Assembly (NCBI GenBank): GCA_020028115.1
Contig: JAHWYA010000133.1
Location: 1-5,924 of the forward strand
DNA from: Anaeromyxobacter sp.
GTDB lineage: Bacteria; Myxococcota; Myxococcia; Myxococcales; Anaeromyxobacteraceae
Direction: 5' to 3'
DNA: 5,924 nucleotides
The position numbers were made by a program, and so were the translations under genes. The notes beneath the pieces are model-generated. The model worked only from the letters and a program-made list of their open reading frames with translations, was not told the origin of the DNA and searched no databases. Each line of letters opens with the position of its first letter. Position 1 is the first letter of the stretch. This document shows, piece after piece, positions 4,680-5,924 of the stretch.

Positions 4680-5924
4680 ATGCACGAGCCATCCACGAAG
4701 CGCCCCCGCCACACCGACTCCGACGACGACCACGACGATCCGCGCGACCACCGGCCGCCGCCGGGCCTCGCGCTCGATCCGCCCGACGCCCCGCCGCCGT
4801 CGCACCCGCCGGAGATCCCGGTGGACCGCCTCGACCCGGACGCGCTGAAGGTGATCGCGCGGCTCCGGCACATGCGCCACAAGGCGTACTTCGTCGGCGG
4901 CTGCGTGCGGGACCTGCTCCTCGACCGGACGCCGAAGGACTTCGACCTCGCGACCGACGCCCACCCGGGCGAGGTGCGGGCGATCTTCCGCAACTGCCGC
5001 CTCATCGGCCGGCGCTTCCGGCTCGCCCACGTGTACTTCCGCGGCGGGAAGGTCATCGAGGTCGCGACCTTCCGGAAGAACCCCATCGACGTCGCCGACG
5101 ACGTGCCGGACGGCGGCGACCTGCTCATCACCCGCGACAACGTCTTCGGCACCGCCGAGGAGGACGCCGTCCGCCGCGACTTCACGGTGAACGGGCTCTT
5201 CTACGACGTCGCGGCCGGCGAGGTGATCGACTACGTCGGTGGCCGGCAGGACCTCGAGGACCACCGGATCGCGACGATCGGCGACCCGGAGATCCGGATG
5301 CGCGAGGACCCGGTGCGCGCGCTGCGCGCCGTCCGCTTCGCGGCGCGGCTCGGGTTCACCATCGCGCCCGACTGCTTCGAGGCGATGCGCCGCCACGCGG
5401 GCGAGCTCGCGCGGTGCGCGCCGCCGCGGGTGCTCGAGGAGACCTTCAAGATCCTGCGCTGCGGCGGCTCGGGCCGCGCGTTCGAGCTGCTCCGCGCCTG
5501 CGGCGCGCTCCCGGTGATCCTCCCCGCGCTCGGCGCCGCGCTCGAGAGCTGGGACGACTCCCGCCGCCGCGGCTTCTTCGCGCACCTCGCCTCGCTCGAC
5601 CGGCTCGTCCGGTCCGGCGAGGAAGTCTCCGAGGCGGTCCTCCTCGGCGCGCTCCTCATGCACCTCGGCCCCGACGCCGAGGCGCTCCTCGCCTCCTTCG
5701 TCGCCACCTCGCGGCTGCCGCGGAAGATCGCGGAGCGGGTGAAGCTCGCGCTCCAGGCGCAGCGCACCTTCAAGGACCCGCCGCGCAAGCGGCGCCGCCG
5801 CGGGGGCGGGCAGCCCCTCGACGACGCCGTGAAGCTCCTCCGGATCTCGGTCGAGGCGACCGGCGAGGGGCAGGACATCCTCGAGCGGCTCTCGGCGGCC
5901 CGCCACGGCAGCCACCAGGCCGAG
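4680..5924 (+). CDS. pcnB: Poly(A) polymerase I (PcnB-type nucleotidyltransferase), C-terminus cut by window
   Basis: Adds 3' adenosines to RNAs, marking them for exonucleolytic decay. The frame is open for 415 codons to the window edge. Residues 1-45 are a low-complexity stretch rich in Asp, His and Pro. The polymerase-beta-type nucleotidyltransferase domain follows: FVGGCVRDLL at 71-80, DFDLAT with D87 and D89 (metal ligands), and CRLIGRRFRLAHVYF at 106-120, the segment used to tell bacterial poly(A) polymerases from CCA-adding enzymes. Then come VIEVATFR, RDNVFGTAEEDAVRRDFTVNGLF at about 152-174, DYVGG, and REDPVRALRAVRFAARLGF (neck domain). The close match to the E. coli PcnB pattern favours a poly(A) polymerase over a CCA enzyme. 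KRRRRGGG near residues 370-377 resembles the basic RNA-binding C-terminal regions of PcnB. No Shine-Dalgarno sequence precedes the ATG; GTG 4584 is an in-frame alternative. The gene probably has its own promoter at 4517-4545. Confidence 0.9.
   Translation, partial: MHEPSTKRPRHTDSDDDHDDPRDHRPPPGLALDPPDAPPPSHPPEIPVDRLDPDALKVIARLRHMRHKAYFVGGCVRDLLLDRTPKDFDLATDAHPGEVRAIFRNCRLIGRRFRLAHVYFRGGKVIEVATFRKNPIDVADDVPDGGDLLITRDNVFGTAEEDAVRRDFTVNGLFYDVAAGEVIDYVGGRQDLEDHRIATIGDPEIRMREDPVRALRAVRFAARLGFTIAPDCFEAMRRHAGELARCAPPRVLEETFKILRCGGSGRAFELLRACGALPVILPALGAALESWDDSRRRGFFAHLASLDRLVRSGEEVSEAVLLGALLMHLGPDAEALLASFVATSRLPRKIAERVKLALQAQRTFKDPPRKRRRRGGGQPLDDAVKLLRISVEATGEGQDILERLSAARHGSHQAE

Noticed and set aside
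3555..5915. Very long open frame on the minus strand (786 codons)
   Set aside because: It lies opposite rnhB and pcnB, both firmly identified. Its translation is low-complexity Arg/Glu/Ala/Val-rich, typical of antisense frames in GC-rich DNA.

Overview
The DNA is very G+C rich (roughly three quarters by eye), with G or C in nearly every third codon position. The gene set is ordinary bacterial housekeeping. Composition, a long-form RNase HII, a PcnB-type poly(A) polymerase and a selenoprotein peroxiredoxin together suggest a high-GC deltaproteobacterium/myxobacterium, with Anaeromyxobacter my best guess. This is an inference, because no marker gene such as rRNA is present. I see no mobile element, CRISPR array or RNA gene.

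Layout: (1) 1-300, minus strand, the N-terminal 100 codons of a CoiA-like protein with paired cysteines and an HFAH motif, cut by the window edge. (2) 378-833, plus strand, a BCP/PrxQ-type peroxiredoxin whose peroxidatic cysteine codon is TGA. The reading frame is intact on both sides and a hairpin resembling a bacterial SECIS follows, so this is most likely a selenocysteine protein and not a broken gene. (3) 873-2168, an RsmB/Sun-type 16S rRNA cytosine-C5 methyltransferase. (4) 2171-2200, five tandem hexamers, then 2216-3043, formamidopyrimidine-DNA glycosylase (mutM/fpg). (5) 3149-3613, a small lipoprotein with a carboxypeptidase-regulatory-like fold. (6) 3663-4520, an RNase HII with an N-terminal extension and an altered GRG motif. 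(7) A putative promoter overlapping the end of rnhB, a leader with a 9-bp hairpin, and from 4680 to the window end a PcnB-type poly(A) polymerase, truncated at its C-terminus.

Apart from the divergent coiA-like gene everything reads rightward with gaps of about 39 to 160 bp, so this is a co-directional cluster and not a tight operon. The themes are peroxide defence (peroxiredoxin), oxidised-base repair (MutM), ribonucleotide and R-loop removal (RNase HII) and RNA maturation or decay (RsmB, PcnB). A functional link between them is not shown by the sequence.

The most interesting signal is the UGA-encoded active site of the peroxiredoxin. Standard gene calling would truncate the protein at residue 44, start it late, or call a pseudogene. 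The second is the RNase HII motif change from GRG to GMA.
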